A stretch of DNA of 64,000 bases from Flavihumibacter fluminis (GTDB taxonomy: Bacteria; Bacteroidota; Bacteroidia; Chitinophagales; Chitinophagaceae), in assembly GCF_021491375.1 (NCBI RefSeq), contig NZ_JAKEVY010000001.1:248001-312000 (forward strand), given 5' to 3'. The translations under genes and the position numbers were made by a program. Of the stretch, positions 52,446 to 61,101 are shown piece by piece. The notes below the pieces were generated by a model. The model had not been told where the DNA came from, ran no database searches, and saw nothing but the letters and a program-made list of their open reading frames with translations. Position 1 is the first letter of the stretch. Each line of letters opens with the position of its first letter.

Positions 52446-53638
52446 TTAAGCAAATCAGAACAATCGCGCTCATTTTAGTTGCGCTCGTACTTTCCATTAA
52501 AGCGTTTACGCAGCCATCCGATAGTTTAATTGTTATAGGCCAACGTCATACAATACATTCCGCCATTTTGAAGGAAAATCGTACCTATTCTGTGTACCTG
52601 CCAGAATCCTACCAAAGAAACTCAGGCAAATCCTATGTAGTTGCCTATGTATTGGATGGGGAAAGAATAAAATTCCTGGAAGTTGCCGGAATCGCTCAAT
52701 CCATGCACTCCGCCATGAACCTCAAATTACAAATCCCTGAACTCATCCTTGTTTCCATAGAAAACATCGATCGTACCCGGGATTTCACACCCACCAATTC
52801 CACGAATTACCTGGATCGGGATGATATAGCTGCTTTTAAAACCAGTGGCAAAGCAACTAATTTCATGCAGTTCATAGAAAAGGAATTAATGCCGGAGATT
52901 AATAAAAACTATCGGACGGTACCGCAATCTATGATTATTGGCCATTCTGCAGGCGGACTCTTTGGTTTGCATTGCCTCCTGGAAAATCCAGACCTGTTCA
53001 GCTATTATTTATTGATTGATCCTGCCTGGTTTTGGGATCGTAACTATATAGGAAAAAGAGGGAAGGAAATCCTGGCAAAAAAGAAGGACTTGAAGGCAAG
53101 AATCTTTATCGCACTAGCCAACAATCTCCAGGATGATAAAAGGCATTATGAATGGGGACAGGAATTCTACCAACTACTCAAGGAAAATAAATCGCCGGAA
53201 TTGTATGCTGACCTCAAATATTTTGATGATGAAAAACACCTGACGGTAACCGTGCCTGCCACTTATTATGGACTTCGTTCCATTTTTCGGCCCTTCGAAA
53301 TTGATTTAAATGAGGTGACAAAAGACCCCGGTGTATTGGCTAATTATTCAGCCACTATGAAAAAAGAGTTATTCCTCGATACCAAACCCGACGAGCGTTT
53401 TGTAAACACCATTGGATATGTAGCCCTGCACGACCGCCAGCTTCCGGATATAGCGGTTACTATTTTCGAGATCAATACTAAAAATTATCCGAAATCCTTA
53501 AACGTGTGGGACAGCCTGGCCGATGCCTACCTGGCAAAAGGGTATAAAGACAAAGCCCGGAAATGTTATGAAACGATCCTGAAGCTTTCCCCCACCAACA
53601 CCCAGGCAAAAAAGAAGTTGGAGGCATTGAATAAATAG
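52442..53638 (+). CDS. Secreted esterase (alpha/beta hydrolase, esterase-D-like) with C-terminal TPR
   Basis: A 398-residue protein. ATG 52442 (ATGA overlap with the previous gene) gives signal peptide MIKQIRTIALILVALVLSIKAFTQ; a start at 52409 lies in the previous gene and is rejected. The esterase domain has YVVAYVLDGE, MIIGHSAGGLFGLHCL with nucleophile Ser 169, then DPAWFWDR and a His near ADLKYFDDEKHLTV. The last 45 residues form a TPR: VWDSLADAYLAKGYKDKARKCYETIL. It resembles siderophore- or acyl-esterase-like hydrolases; substrate unknown. Convergent with the small membrane protein gene at 53656. Confidence 0.85.
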   Translation: MIKQIRTIALILVALVLSIKAFTQPSDSLIVIGQRHTIHSAILKENRTYSVYLPESYQRNSGKSYVVAYVLDGERIKFLEVAGIAQSMHSAMNLKLQIPELILVSIENIDRTRDFTPTNSTNYLDRDDIAAFKTSGKATNFMQFIEKELMPEINKNYRTVPQSMIIGHSAGGLFGLHCLLENPDLFSYYLLIDPAWFWDRNYIGKRGKEILAKKKDLKARIFIALANNLQDDKRHYEWGQEFYQLLKENKSPELYADLKYFDDEKHLTVTVPATYYGLRSIFRPFEIDLNEVTKDPGVLANYSATMKKELFLDTKPDERFVNTIGYVALHDRQLPDIAVTIFEINTKNYPKSLNVWDSLADAYLAKGYKDKARKCYETILKLSPTNTQAKKKLEALNK

Positions 53639-53655
53639 GTTAAAGAACCCTGAAA

Positions 53656-54054
53656 CTAACTGAATGCAACCATGGCACTACTAATTAGTTGAATCAGTGC
53701 AACAGGTGCCCAGATCCTTTCGATTTTGCTAGGGGTGATTGAGTTTAAAATAGTTCCTACGAGGGCAAACAGAACTACTACCCAAATGGCAATACTGGAA
53801 TAGAATAGCAACTCAGGAAAGACCAATCCAGCTCTGATTACTACTATCATAATCAGCACCAATAACACAATAGCATTAAGAATGGCAACCCATCTCATTT
53901 TGGATGGGTATTTTCCTGGGAATTTACCTCCCATAGAAGCTGCCCCCCAGGGAAGACCGATAGCCAGACACAATTGAAAAAGAACTACGAGCAAGGTCGC
54001 AAGGGTAAATACTAAAGCCGCCATCAAACCAATTTTATTTGTCAAATTAAACAA
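53656..54054 (-). CDS. Unknown small four-helix membrane protein
   Basis: About 132 residues with hydrophobic stretches near 10-33, 57-75, 80-105 and 112-130. Between helices 1 and 2 is a Gly-rich loop, GLPWGAASMGGKFPGKYPSKMR. I do not recognise the family or a catalytic site. The start is uncertain: TTG at 54054 or ATG at 54024 (122 residues), both leaving the first helix intact. It is convergent with the esterase and divergent from the gene at 54131. Confidence 0.7.
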   Translation of the reverse strand: MFNLTNKIGLMAALVFTLATLLVVLFQLCLAIGLPWGAASMGGKFPGKYPSKMRWVAILNAIVLLVLIMIVVIRAGLVFPELLFYSSIAIWVVVLFALVGTILNSITPSKIERIWAPVALIQLISSAMVAFS

Positions 54055-54084
54055 ATCGCTGAATTAGAAATTACCAAAGGATAA

Positions 54085-54114
54085 TTGTTGCTGCTTTTCA
54101 ATAAAATAAATTTG
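54085..54114 (+). promoter_or_regulatory. Promoter of the gene at 54131
   Basis: TTG (54085-54087) and TAAATTTG (54107-54114, exact -7 consensus) are 19 bp apart. Transcription would begin near 54121, 10 nt before the ATG. Confidence 0.65.
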
Positions 54115-54130
54115 AGGTTAACTTAAGCCT

Positions 54131-54781
54131 ATGAATAAAATAACTGCTGTACTCCTCTCGATGTTGTTGGTTGCAAGTTCCCTATCCGCGCAAAAAACGC
54201 TTCGATTCGCTCAATTGCATAAAAAAGGGAAATTGGTTGCGGTGAATCGGGTGATAAGTATTGAATCCGATGAACTGTCAGATTATATCAAAATTTCGGA
54301 AGCAACTGGAGAAGGAATAATCTGGTTGCCCATTGAAAATAGTACAACTGGCTCTTTCACCTTAGAGTTAAGAGGGAAAGATGAGCTGCAGAAAAGTTTT
54401 GTTGGCCTGGCGTTCAGCGGACAAAATGATTCAACCTACGAAGCGGTGTATTGCCGTCCCTTTAATTTCCTTGCTTCTGATTCGGTTCGAAAAATTCATG
54501 CTATCCAATACATCGCTCATCCGGAATTTACCTGGAAGAGACTCAGAGACGAACGGAATGCAGAATTTGAAAACCCCATCCAATTTCCTCCGGAGCCCAA
54601 TAACTGGTTTAGTATGACCATACAGGTTACTGAGAAGGAAGTTATTGCCCTGATAAATGGAAATGTCAATCCGGCTTTAAAAGTGAAGCGCCTCCGTACT
54701 GCTCAAGCTGGTAAGGTTGGAATTTTCCTCGGTTCCGGCAGTGGAGGAGATTTCAGAAAATTGGTTTATTCAACGAATTGA
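54131..54781 (+). CDS. Secreted protein with LamG/DUF1080-like lectin fold
   Basis: A 216-residue exported protein (signal peptide to SLSAQ). The rest is beta-rich: GSFTLELRGKDELQKSFVGLAF, STYEAVYCRPFNF, HAIQYIAHPEFTW, NNWFSMTIQVTEKEV and GKVGIFLGSGSGGDFRKL. This order resembles concanavalin-like jelly rolls of the 3-keto-disaccharide hydrolase (DUF1080) class. No catalytic residue can be named. It is monocistronic, with a convergent glycosyltransferase gene 15 bp away. Confidence 0.7.
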   Translation: MNKITAVLLSMLLVASSLSAQKTLRFAQLHKKGKLVAVNRVISIESDELSDYIKISEATGEGIIWLPIENSTTGSFTLELRGKDELQKSFVGLAFSGQNDSTYEAVYCRPFNFLASDSVRKIHAIQYIAHPEFTWKRLRDERNAEFENPIQFPPEPNNWFSMTIQVTEKEVIALINGNVNPALKVKRLRTAQAGKVGIFLGSGSGGDFRKLVYSTN

Positions 54782-54796
54782 GGCAAGGGGTATAAA

Positions 54797-56017
54797 CTAG
54801 TTGAAAAGTTCAGCAATCGTTCTTTCCAGCCCATTCTCCTTCTTAATGACAACCTGCTGTTGTTTTGCGTTGTCATACAATGCCTCGTTGCCCAACAACT
54901 CACGCACACTATCCAAAAACTGTTGCCGACTCAATTTACTTAAAGGGATGGGCTTAACTCCTACCCCTTTTTTATATGCCTGAACACCCCAGAACTGCTG
55001 ATCCCCAATTGGGTGCAAGATGGGGCAAATCAGAAAAGGTTTTCCGGCTCTTAAACATTCTGAAGTGGTTCCAATGCCCCCATGATGAATGATCGCCTTT
55101 GCCAACGGGAATAACTTTTCATAAGGAGCAGCGCCAATTACTTTTACATTGGGATTATGCTCCAATCGGGCAGTATCTTCCAGTCCCCACCCTTTTATTA
55201 CGATAAACCTGCAACCAGTTTGTTCCACAGATTGAAGGATGGCTTCCTGTAGATCAAACCTGCTTTTGAAAGGCATGCTGCCAAATGTCAGAACTAAGGG
55301 AGGAGTTCCAGATTGAATAAAATCCAGCAGATCAGTTGGCAGTTCCTGCTTTGACATGCCGTACCAAAAACCAGCAAAGGTCGATTGTGCCGGAAAGTCT
55401 GGGGGTACCGGCAGAAAACCAGGACTGATACCATATATATTTTTCACCGGTGGCACGATAAACTTCTTAGGCAGATTACAGGATGCCCGAAATTTACCAA
55501 TAGGATTAGATAACAACCGAATGCTCAAATTGGAAAAAGTATAACTGATCCGGTTCAGAAAGGAAGGAATCGGTAACCCACTAAATGCCGGGTTGGCAAA
55601 AGCAGCAGTAGGTTCTACAATTGGTAAAACTGAGGCACGGATCATTTTCTGCGGAAACTGATCAGCAAAACTATCCGCCAGTGTTTTGACATGATATAAA
55701 ACAAGATCACTTTCCTTAGCCAATTGATAAAACGCAATAAGAGAATTGGTGATCAATGGATACACCCAATTGTTTAAATTACGGCGAATCGCAAAGGGAT
55801 TACCCTTCATCATTTTTTTCCCTTCTTCGGAATTCAATACCTCCTGAAAATCTGCCTCTACAGGAAGAAACTGGATACCATGATCGCGAACCAAAGGTTC
55901 AAAGTTTTTGGCAGTTGCCAAGGTTACTTCATGTCCCCGACGTTGAAGTGCCTCGCCCAAAACAGCATACGGCTGCACATCTCCACGGGTACCCATGGTC
56001 AATATTGCTATCTTCAA
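54797..56017 (-). CDS. GT1-family glycosyltransferase (YjiC/macrolide glycosyltransferase-like)
   Basis: A 406-residue GT-B enzyme. The N-terminal KIAILTMGTRGDVQPYAVLGEAL is the acceptor-domain opening of sterol/flavonoid/macrolide glucosyltransferases. The donor site is near the C-terminus: PYEKLFPLAKAIIHHGGIGTTSECLRAGKP. It moves sugar from UDP-glucose or similar to a hydrophobic acceptor. The start must be TTG 56017, since the first Met (residue 8) would cut the first beta strand. It diverges from the AraC regulator, which may control it. Confidence 0.88.
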   Translation of the reverse strand: MKIAILTMGTRGDVQPYAVLGEALQRRGHEVTLATAKNFEPLVRDHGIQFLPVEADFQEVLNSEEGKKMMKGNPFAIRRNLNNWVYPLITNSLIAFYQLAKESDLVLYHVKTLADSFADQFPQKMIRASVLPIVEPTAAFANPAFSGLPIPSFLNRISYTFSNLSIRLLSNPIGKFRASCNLPKKFIVPPVKNIYGISPGFLPVPPDFPAQSTFAGFWYGMSKQELPTDLLDFIQSGTPPLVLTFGSMPFKSRFDLQEAILQSVEQTGCRFIVIKGWGLEDTARLEHNPNVKVIGAAPYEKLFPLAKAIIHHGGIGTTSECLRAGKPFLICPILHPIGDQQFWGVQAYKKGVGVKPIPLSKLSRQQFLDSVRELLGNEALYDNAKQQQVVIKKENGLERTIAELFN

Positions 56018-56100
56018 TGCTTAATTTTAATCTTAGAACAACTAAATTAACTACTTATCAAGTTCCATTTTTTACCACTCTTCCAATTTTCAAGCCTTGC

Positions 56101-56976
56101 ATGAAAACATTCCATTTCCTTAAAAACAAATACGGGGCAGAGATCCTGATGGATATTGGCAAGTACGATGATATCCCTGCCTATTATTTTGAGGACAATT
56201 TACATACTACGGATTTTTATGAAATTGTTTTCTTTCTCAAAGGTAATGGCTACCTGGAACTGGATCACCAGCAAATAAAACTCAGAAACCACACCATCCT
56301 CTTTCTCTCACCTTACCAAAAAAGGCGCTGGTTCTTAGATAAAAGCAAAATTGATTGTTATTTTCTGCTCTTCCAGGATGGATTTCTATCGAGTTTTTTT
56401 TCAGATAAACTCTTCACTTATAAACTTCAGTTTTTCTACAACAAATCCAATCCCTTATTCATTCAGCCGACTCCGGAATTTACGAATCAGCTACACAGTT
56501 TGCTGCGGGATTTGCACACTGAAATCAGGCATTACCGGCCAGACAGTGAACACATGACCCGTTCCATCCTCTATTATATATTGATCAAACTGAACCGGGC
56601 CTATGCCGCAGAATACCAGCTCTCCTCTCAAATGGAAAGCAATACCATCGCCTTCGCTTTTAAAAAACTGGTACAGGAACAAATTGAAAAACAACGGGGC
56701 ATCGATTTCTATGCCAGGAAACTGGGCATCAGCCGCGTTTCATTAAATGCCATCATCAAAAAACAATTCGGCATAACCGTATCCGAAATGATCCAGGAAT
56801 ACATTCTGGTGGAGATTAAATCCAAACTCTCTTATACCAGTCTGAGTGTAAAAGAAATCGCAGATCAGTTGAATTTTTCAGAGCCCCATCACCTCTCGCG
56901 ATTTTTCAAAAAAAGAACCGGACTATCACCCAAAGACTTCAGAACTACTTATCAAAATGGTAGGTCTGTTTCCTGA
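56101..56976 (+). CDS. AraC-family transcriptional regulator
   Basis: A 291-residue regulator starting at ATG 56101; an open frame further upstream runs into the divergent glycosyltransferase gene and is rejected. The N-terminal cupin-like sensor domain has FYEIVFFLKGNGYLELDHQQI. The C-terminal HTH (about 190-291) has IDFYARKLGISRVSLNAIIKKQFG and SVKEIADQLNFSEPHHLSRFFKKRTG. The ligand is unknown. It is divergent from the glycosyltransferase and 54 bp before the phosphodiesterase gene. Confidence 0.92.
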   Translation: MKTFHFLKNKYGAEILMDIGKYDDIPAYYFEDNLHTTDFYEIVFFLKGNGYLELDHQQIKLRNHTILFLSPYQKRRWFLDKSKIDCYFLLFQDGFLSSFFSDKLFTYKLQFFYNKSNPLFIQPTPEFTNQLHSLLRDLHTEIRHYRPDSEHMTRSILYYILIKLNRAYAAEYQLSSQMESNTIAFAFKKLVQEQIEKQRGIDFYARKLGISRVSLNAIIKKQFGITVSEMIQEYILVEIKSKLSYTSLSVKEIADQLNFSEPHHLSRFFKKRTGLSPKDFRTTYQNGRSVS

Positions 56977-56978
56977 TT

Positions 56979-56992
56979 GGTAGGTACCTGCC
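56979..56992. promoter_or_regulatory. Imperfect palindrome before the phosphodiesterase gene
   Basis: GGTAGGTACCTGCC is symmetric except for one mismatched pair. A second copy of the half site TGGTAGGT lies at 56958-56965, the upstream one inside the AraC gene's end. These may be sites for the AraC regulator. Confidence 0.3.
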
Positions 56993-57030
56993 ACTGATTT
57001 TACAGGAGTTTTGTTTGCCTAATTCTTTTT

Positions 57031-58908
57031 ATGGCAAGATTACTTTTCCTCTTCCTTCTTTTCCTCCAAACCACTGTAGTTGCCCAATCCAACAAACCAC
57101 GCGTTCTACTGATTTCAATAGACGGATTACCAGATTACCTGCTCGACCGCTACCTGGATCAGGGAATTCTGCCACCCAATGGAGCATTTGCTACCATCCG
57201 CAAAAAAGGTGCTTATGCACAAACCGTCTATCCAATCAATGTTGCTTCCACCGGCCCGTCGCATATCTCCATTTTTACAGGTGCAAGTCCCGCTCAAACA
57301 GGCATTGTCGGTAACAGTTTCCGACATATTGAACAAGGATGGAACACTCCTTCCCTATCCGCCTTTCGACAACCCATAGCCGCAGAAACCATCTTTCAGG
57401 CTGCCATGCGGCAAGGCAAAAAAGTGATGGCATTGGGTGGTGTAGGCATCGACAACAGCAGTGTTTCCAGAATGACCGATTACTTTCTGAAGTATCCCGA
57501 AAAAACCGGCCCATCTATCTTTATTGATTTAAAACCTGGCGATTCAGGCTTCCTGGTAAAAGAAGCTTTCTATAAAAAGATGGAGCCTGTAAACGCTCAA
57601 CCGATTCCTATCTTACAATTGTCCGGCCAGCTCCAGGTACCACTTTATTTCTATCTAACCGATTCCGCTCACAATGAGGCCAATATCCTTCGACCACTAA
57701 AACAACTGATCGTAGATACGGATACTGATCCTTCCAATGGGCATGCAGCTGCGTTGGTGCCGGATACCTGGACGACCCTGCAATATCACACGAAGGATAA
57801 AATGTATTCCACTTCTCTTCGCATCCTGCAGCACGATGAAAGGAATAATTTTTACAGGGTCTTTATTAACGCGCCGGCTGAACTGGTGCTGTATCCGGAA
57901 TCCTTTCAACAGCAACTACAGCAAAGCTGCGGATGCTGGCCAGGGGAGCCGGAGAACCTCAAACAAACAGCCGGACTTGTTTCTGAAGCCACCTGGCTGG
58001 AACAGGTGGATCAGCTGGCATTGTATTTCAGGAATTGCATCCTGGCAGGCATGCAGGCGGCGGACTGGGATTTGCTCTTTGGTTATTTCTCCACCCTGGA
58101 TGATGTGCAACATCGATATACCCTGACAAATCCGCGCCAGCTGGATTATTACGCGGAAAATGGAAAGCGCAAGCAGCGATATGCATCTATCGTGGAGAAA
58201 TATGTTCAATTGATCGATCGGTATCTAATGGAAATAATGCAAGCCGCGCCTCCAGGCACTAACATCCTGTTGTTTTCGGATCATGGTATGATTCCCATTC
58301 ACAGCACCTTGCTGCTCTCCAATTACCTGGAAAAACAAAATTTTTATGTATCCAGAGGAGAACTGAAAGCCATTAGCAGTGGCAATTCGGCACATATTTA
58401 CCTGAACAGGGAAAAGATCCCGGAAGCGCAGCGAAACTTGTACCTGGAGCAATTAACCAGACAATTGAAAGCACTCACCGATTCTGTAACAGGTCAACCT
58501 ATCTTTGAACTAGTCGCCAACCAGCAAGAACAGCAACAATACGGACTCTACCACCCTGCTTATTCAGGGGATCTGTTTGTAAGTTGTAAAAGCGGTTACT
58601 CACTCTCAGACAGGCTTCTGCCTGAAGTACCTTACCTGGTGAACAATACATTTGACCTAAACCTGCTTGCTGACGCCAACCAGGCCACCCGTGAGTTTTT
58701 GTTGAAAGGAACCATGAATGAAACCGGCAGAGGGGTACATGGCAATCTGGCTAAGCTAAGAGAAGGGCAGTCGATATTTTATGCTATTGGTCCGGCTATC
58801 CCGGCCACTGAACTGTCCCCCATTTCTGCCTTACAAATTGCGCCCAGCATTGCCCGGATACTGGGAATTCAGCCTCCCATGCAGGCAAAAGAAAAATCGA
58901 TTTGGTAA
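57031..58908 (+). CDS. Secreted type I phosphodiesterase / alkaline-phosphatase-superfamily protein
   Basis: A 625-residue exported protein (signal peptide to VVAQ). Metal site Asp 31 in LLISIDGLPDYLL; nucleophile region TVYPINVASTGPSHISIFTG with Ser 73/Thr 74 as candidate; later FGYFSTLDDVQHRYT and LLFSDHGMIPIH complete the two-metal site. This is the nucleotide pyrophosphatase/phosphodiesterase branch. It probably hydrolyses phosphodiesters in the periplasm. The Thr-Gly-Pro-Ser-His arrangement is that of the family. A TTACC-N4-GGTAA motif lies 6 bp after its stop. Confidence 0.88.
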   Translation: MARLLFLFLLFLQTTVVAQSNKPRVLLISIDGLPDYLLDRYLDQGILPPNGAFATIRKKGAYAQTVYPINVASTGPSHISIFTGASPAQTGIVGNSFRHIEQGWNTPSLSAFRQPIAAETIFQAAMRQGKKVMALGGVGIDNSSVSRMTDYFLKYPEKTGPSIFIDLKPGDSGFLVKEAFYKKMEPVNAQPIPILQLSGQLQVPLYFYLTDSAHNEANILRPLKQLIVDTDTDPSNGHAAALVPDTWTTLQYHTKDKMYSTSLRILQHDERNNFYRVFINAPAELVLYPESFQQQLQQSCGCWPGEPENLKQTAGLVSEATWLEQVDQLALYFRNCILAGMQAADWDLLFGYFSTLDDVQHRYTLTNPRQLDYYAENGKRKQRYASIVEKYVQLIDRYLMEIMQAAPPGTNILLFSDHGMIPIHSTLLLSNYLEKQNFYVSRGELKAISSGNSAHIYLNREKIPEAQRNLYLEQLTRQLKALTDSVTGQPIFELVANQQEQQQYGLYHPAYSGDLFVSCKSGYSLSDRLLPEVPYLVNNTFDLNLLADANQATREFLLKGTMNETGRGVHGNLAKLREGQSIFYAIGPAIPATELSPISALQIAPSIARILGIQPPMQAKEKSIW

Positions 58909-58913
58909 TAGAA

Positions 58914-58927
58914 TTACCGTATGGTAA
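58914..58927. promoter_or_regulatory. TTACC-GTAT-GGTAA palindrome before the CPBP gene
   Basis: TTACCGTATGGTAA has perfect 5-bp arms around four bases. The same arrangement, TTACCATAAGGTAA, recurs at 61444-61457 before the HExxH gene. It lies about 25 bp upstream of the candidate -33 element of the CPBP gene. Confidence 0.45.
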
Positions 58928-58951
58928 AAAATTAATACGATCAGTTCCATG

Positions 58952-58984
58952 TTGCATAAAGCAGGATGCATTGGATTATATTTA
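58952..58984 (+). promoter_or_regulatory. Candidate promoter of the CPBP gene
   Basis: TTG (58952-58954) and TATATTTA (58977-58984, 7 of 8) are 22 bp apart. If right, the transcript begins near 58991 and the ATG at 58949 is excluded. Confidence 0.4.
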
Positions 58985-59002
58985 TCTCACAACCGATGTT
59001 TA

Positions 59003-59752
59003 ATGAAGGATCAGTATAGTTTACAAAAAATACTATTGATCTGGGCAGCTTCAGCTTTACCAATGGGTATCCTGGCTTTTGTAATAACTCCAAAATTGGC
59101 TGTATTGACCAATTGGGATCCCTTGATGATATATTGGATAGCAATCAATGTGGGATTAATCTGGCAATTTGTACTGTCCCTTCTTATTCTTAAAAATGAA
59201 GGGCATACGCTCTGTTTACAGTTAATAAAAACAAGATTAAACTATAAAAAACCAGTTCATCCAATAACCGGCAAGTCGGGTTATTGGCTCTTATGGTGGA
59301 CCGTTCCTTTTATCCTGATAAGCATCTTTCTACAAACCGGTCTGTTTACGTTGCCTGATGTTGATAGTACATTACGCCCTCTTTACAAGGATTTAATAAC
59401 CTATGATTTATCAACATTAAATACTCCAAATTACAAAGGGGCCTGGTGGTTGCTGGGATTATACCTGCTTACTTGTATGTTTAATTATTTATTAGGCGAA
59501 GAAATGATCTATCGTGGAATCTTATTGCCGAAAATGCAGGGGGTATTTGGAAAATGGGATTGGTTTTTTAATGGTATCTTATTTGGACTGTATCACCTGC
59601 ACAAACCTCAGGTTATTGTTTCTACTGCACTTTATTTTGGGTTCGTATTTGCTTTCCCATCCAAACTCTTTCAATCCAATTGGATGGCTGTGATAATACA
59701 CGGACTGGAAGGTATTTTAGGAATCGTTCTAGTTCTGGGAATAATCTTATAA
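59003..59752 (+). CDS. CPBP-family intramembrane metalloprotease
   Basis: A 249-residue multi-pass protein from ATG 59003. An ATG at 58949 would add 18 residues but lies upstream of the likely -7 box. The family motifs are EEMIYRGILLPKMQG (EExxxR) in the middle and FGLYHLHKPQ with the second-motif His. CPBP (Rce1-like) proteases act within membranes, and many bacterial members are tied to bacteriocin self-immunity or protein processing. Convergent with the beta-lactamase-fold gene 5 bp away. Confidence 0.83.
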   Translation: MKDQYSLQKILLIWAASALPMGILAFVITPKLAVLTNWDPLMIYWIAINVGLIWQFVLSLLILKNEGHTLCLQLIKTRLNYKKPVHPITGKSGYWLLWWTVPFILISIFLQTGLFTLPDVDSTLRPLYKDLITYDLSTLNTPNYKGAWWLLGLYLLTCMFNYLLGEEMIYRGILLPKMQGVFGKWDWFFNGILFGLYHLHKPQVIVSTALYFGFVFAFPSKLFQSNWMAVIIHGLEGILGIVLVLGIIL

Positions 59753-59757
59753 CATGG

Positions 59758-61101
59758 TTAAGGACGGAGTTTAGCCTCTGTTTTCACACCTCCTTCAATA
59801 AGATAAACACGCTGAATTTTTCGGTTTGCATCAAAAACATACTCCAGCTGGATATCAATATCCGGCTCCGTTACGAATAATTTAGTTTTTGATTCAGGTC
59901 GTAGTTCTAACTCTCTTCCCATATTCAGGAGTAGTCTTCCCTCCTTTTCAACAACTTCAAAAGGAAAGGGCGTTTCGAACTTAGCTTCAAAATCTTTCAG
60001 ATTCGAAATGTTTATTTTTTTGTGCTTGTATGGAATAACAATTTGTTTATCAAATAATACACCCGCAAGTCCCTTTGCCAAAAAATCAAGATTGGTTTCT
60101 CGGTTAGAAAGAATAATAATGGAACTTTTGTTGTGTGGAAAATAAATCATAGAAGAACTATAACCAGGGATATTCCCATTATGTGAATAGGTCTTATGAT
60201 CAAATAAATAATCGATAAAAATGCCGTATCCGGCACCTTTGACTGGCTGATTGGGTGTATGCATTTTGGAATACAATTCCCGTTTCAACAATTTCCCTCC
60301 ATGAAGTGCCTGGTTCCATTTAAATAAGTCGGTCACAGTTGAAACCAAACCACCGTGACTATGTACATAGTTATACGGAACTTTAGATTCTGATCTTAAT
60401 TCAGGGAAAATTCCGCTATATCCATAGGCTTTATTAGGCAGTATGGAATCCTGGTATAAAACCCTGCTCTGCTTCATATTCAGCTCTTTGAAGAATGTCG
60501 ATTTAATATACCTGTCGTATTGTTCATCGGTGATAAGTTCCAATATATAACCAAGTAACACATAATTGGTATTGCTGTAGCCCCAAAAACTACCCGGCGA
60601 AAAGTTTAATGGCAGCCTTTTGATTTGATTAATAATAGTGTCTCGTAATACTTCATGTGGATTGGAAAATTCCCGGTCAAACAGCTCAGGATACTGAGAA
60701 AATTCTTTTATACCTGATGTATGATTCAGCAACATATGAATAGTAATGCTATCCCCTTTGGGGAAATCAGGAAAGAATTTGGTGATGGGATCGTCCAACG
60801 TAAGCATCCCCTGTTCCGCCAACTGCAATATTGCCACTGCAGTAAATTGCTTGGTTAATGAGGCAATGGGAAATTTAGAATACGTGGTATTGGGAACAGA
60901 CCATTCCCGATTGGCTGAACCGAAACCACTCTGGTAAATGATCTTATTGTCTTTCGAAACCAGGATAGCGCCATTAAAATTATAGGTTTTAGCAAAAGCT
61001 GAAGCATACTTATTCAGCAGTATCTGCTCCCTGGTGTTGCTTTGACTGAAAAGGGATAAGGCGGTCCCAAAGCACAAAAAGACGAATAGGATTTTCTTCA
61101 T
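59758..61101 (-). CDS. Beta-lactamase-fold serine hydrolase (class C-like)
   Basis: A 447-residue exported protein (signal peptide to LSLFSQ). SLTK (Ser 81, Lys 84) is the catalytic SxxK; YSNTNYVLLGY supplies the YxN motif; HSHGGLVSTVTDL and HNGNIPGYSS provide the late HxG-type motif. The last 110 residues form a small beta domain often seen in these proteins. Likely a peptidase or esterase rather than an antibiotic-inactivating enzyme, since these families are large. It is a single gene, convergent with the CPBP protease gene. Confidence 0.9.
   Translation of the reverse strand: MKKILFVFLCFGTALSLFSQSNTREQILLNKYASAFAKTYNFNGAILVSKDNKIIYQSGFGSANREWSVPNTTYSKFPIASLTKQFTAVAILQLAEQGMLTLDDPITKFFPDFPKGDSITIHMLLNHTSGIKEFSQYPELFDREFSNPHEVLRDTIINQIKRLPLNFSPGSFWGYSNTNYVLLGYILELITDEQYDRYIKSTFFKELNMKQSRVLYQDSILPNKAYGYSGIFPELRSESKVPYNYVHSHGGLVSTVTDLFKWNQALHGGKLLKRELYSKMHTPNQPVKGAGYGIFIDYLFDHKTYSHNGNIPGYSSSMIYFPHNKSSIIILSNRETNLDFLAKGLAGVLFDKQIVIPYKHKKINISNLKDFEAKFETPFPFEVVEKEGRLLLNMGRELELRPESKTKLFVTEPDIDIQLEYVFDANRKIQRVYLIEGGVKTEAKLRP

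Noticed and set aside
55756-56100. N-terminal extension of the AraC regulator
   Set aside because: The extra 115 codons are antisense to the glycosyltransferase gene and have no domain character; ATG 56101 starts the conserved part.
59758-61101. Antibiotic-resistance beta-lactamase
   Set aside because: The SxxK and YxN motifs show only the broad serine hydrolase family; nothing specific to drug-inactivating enzymes is seen.
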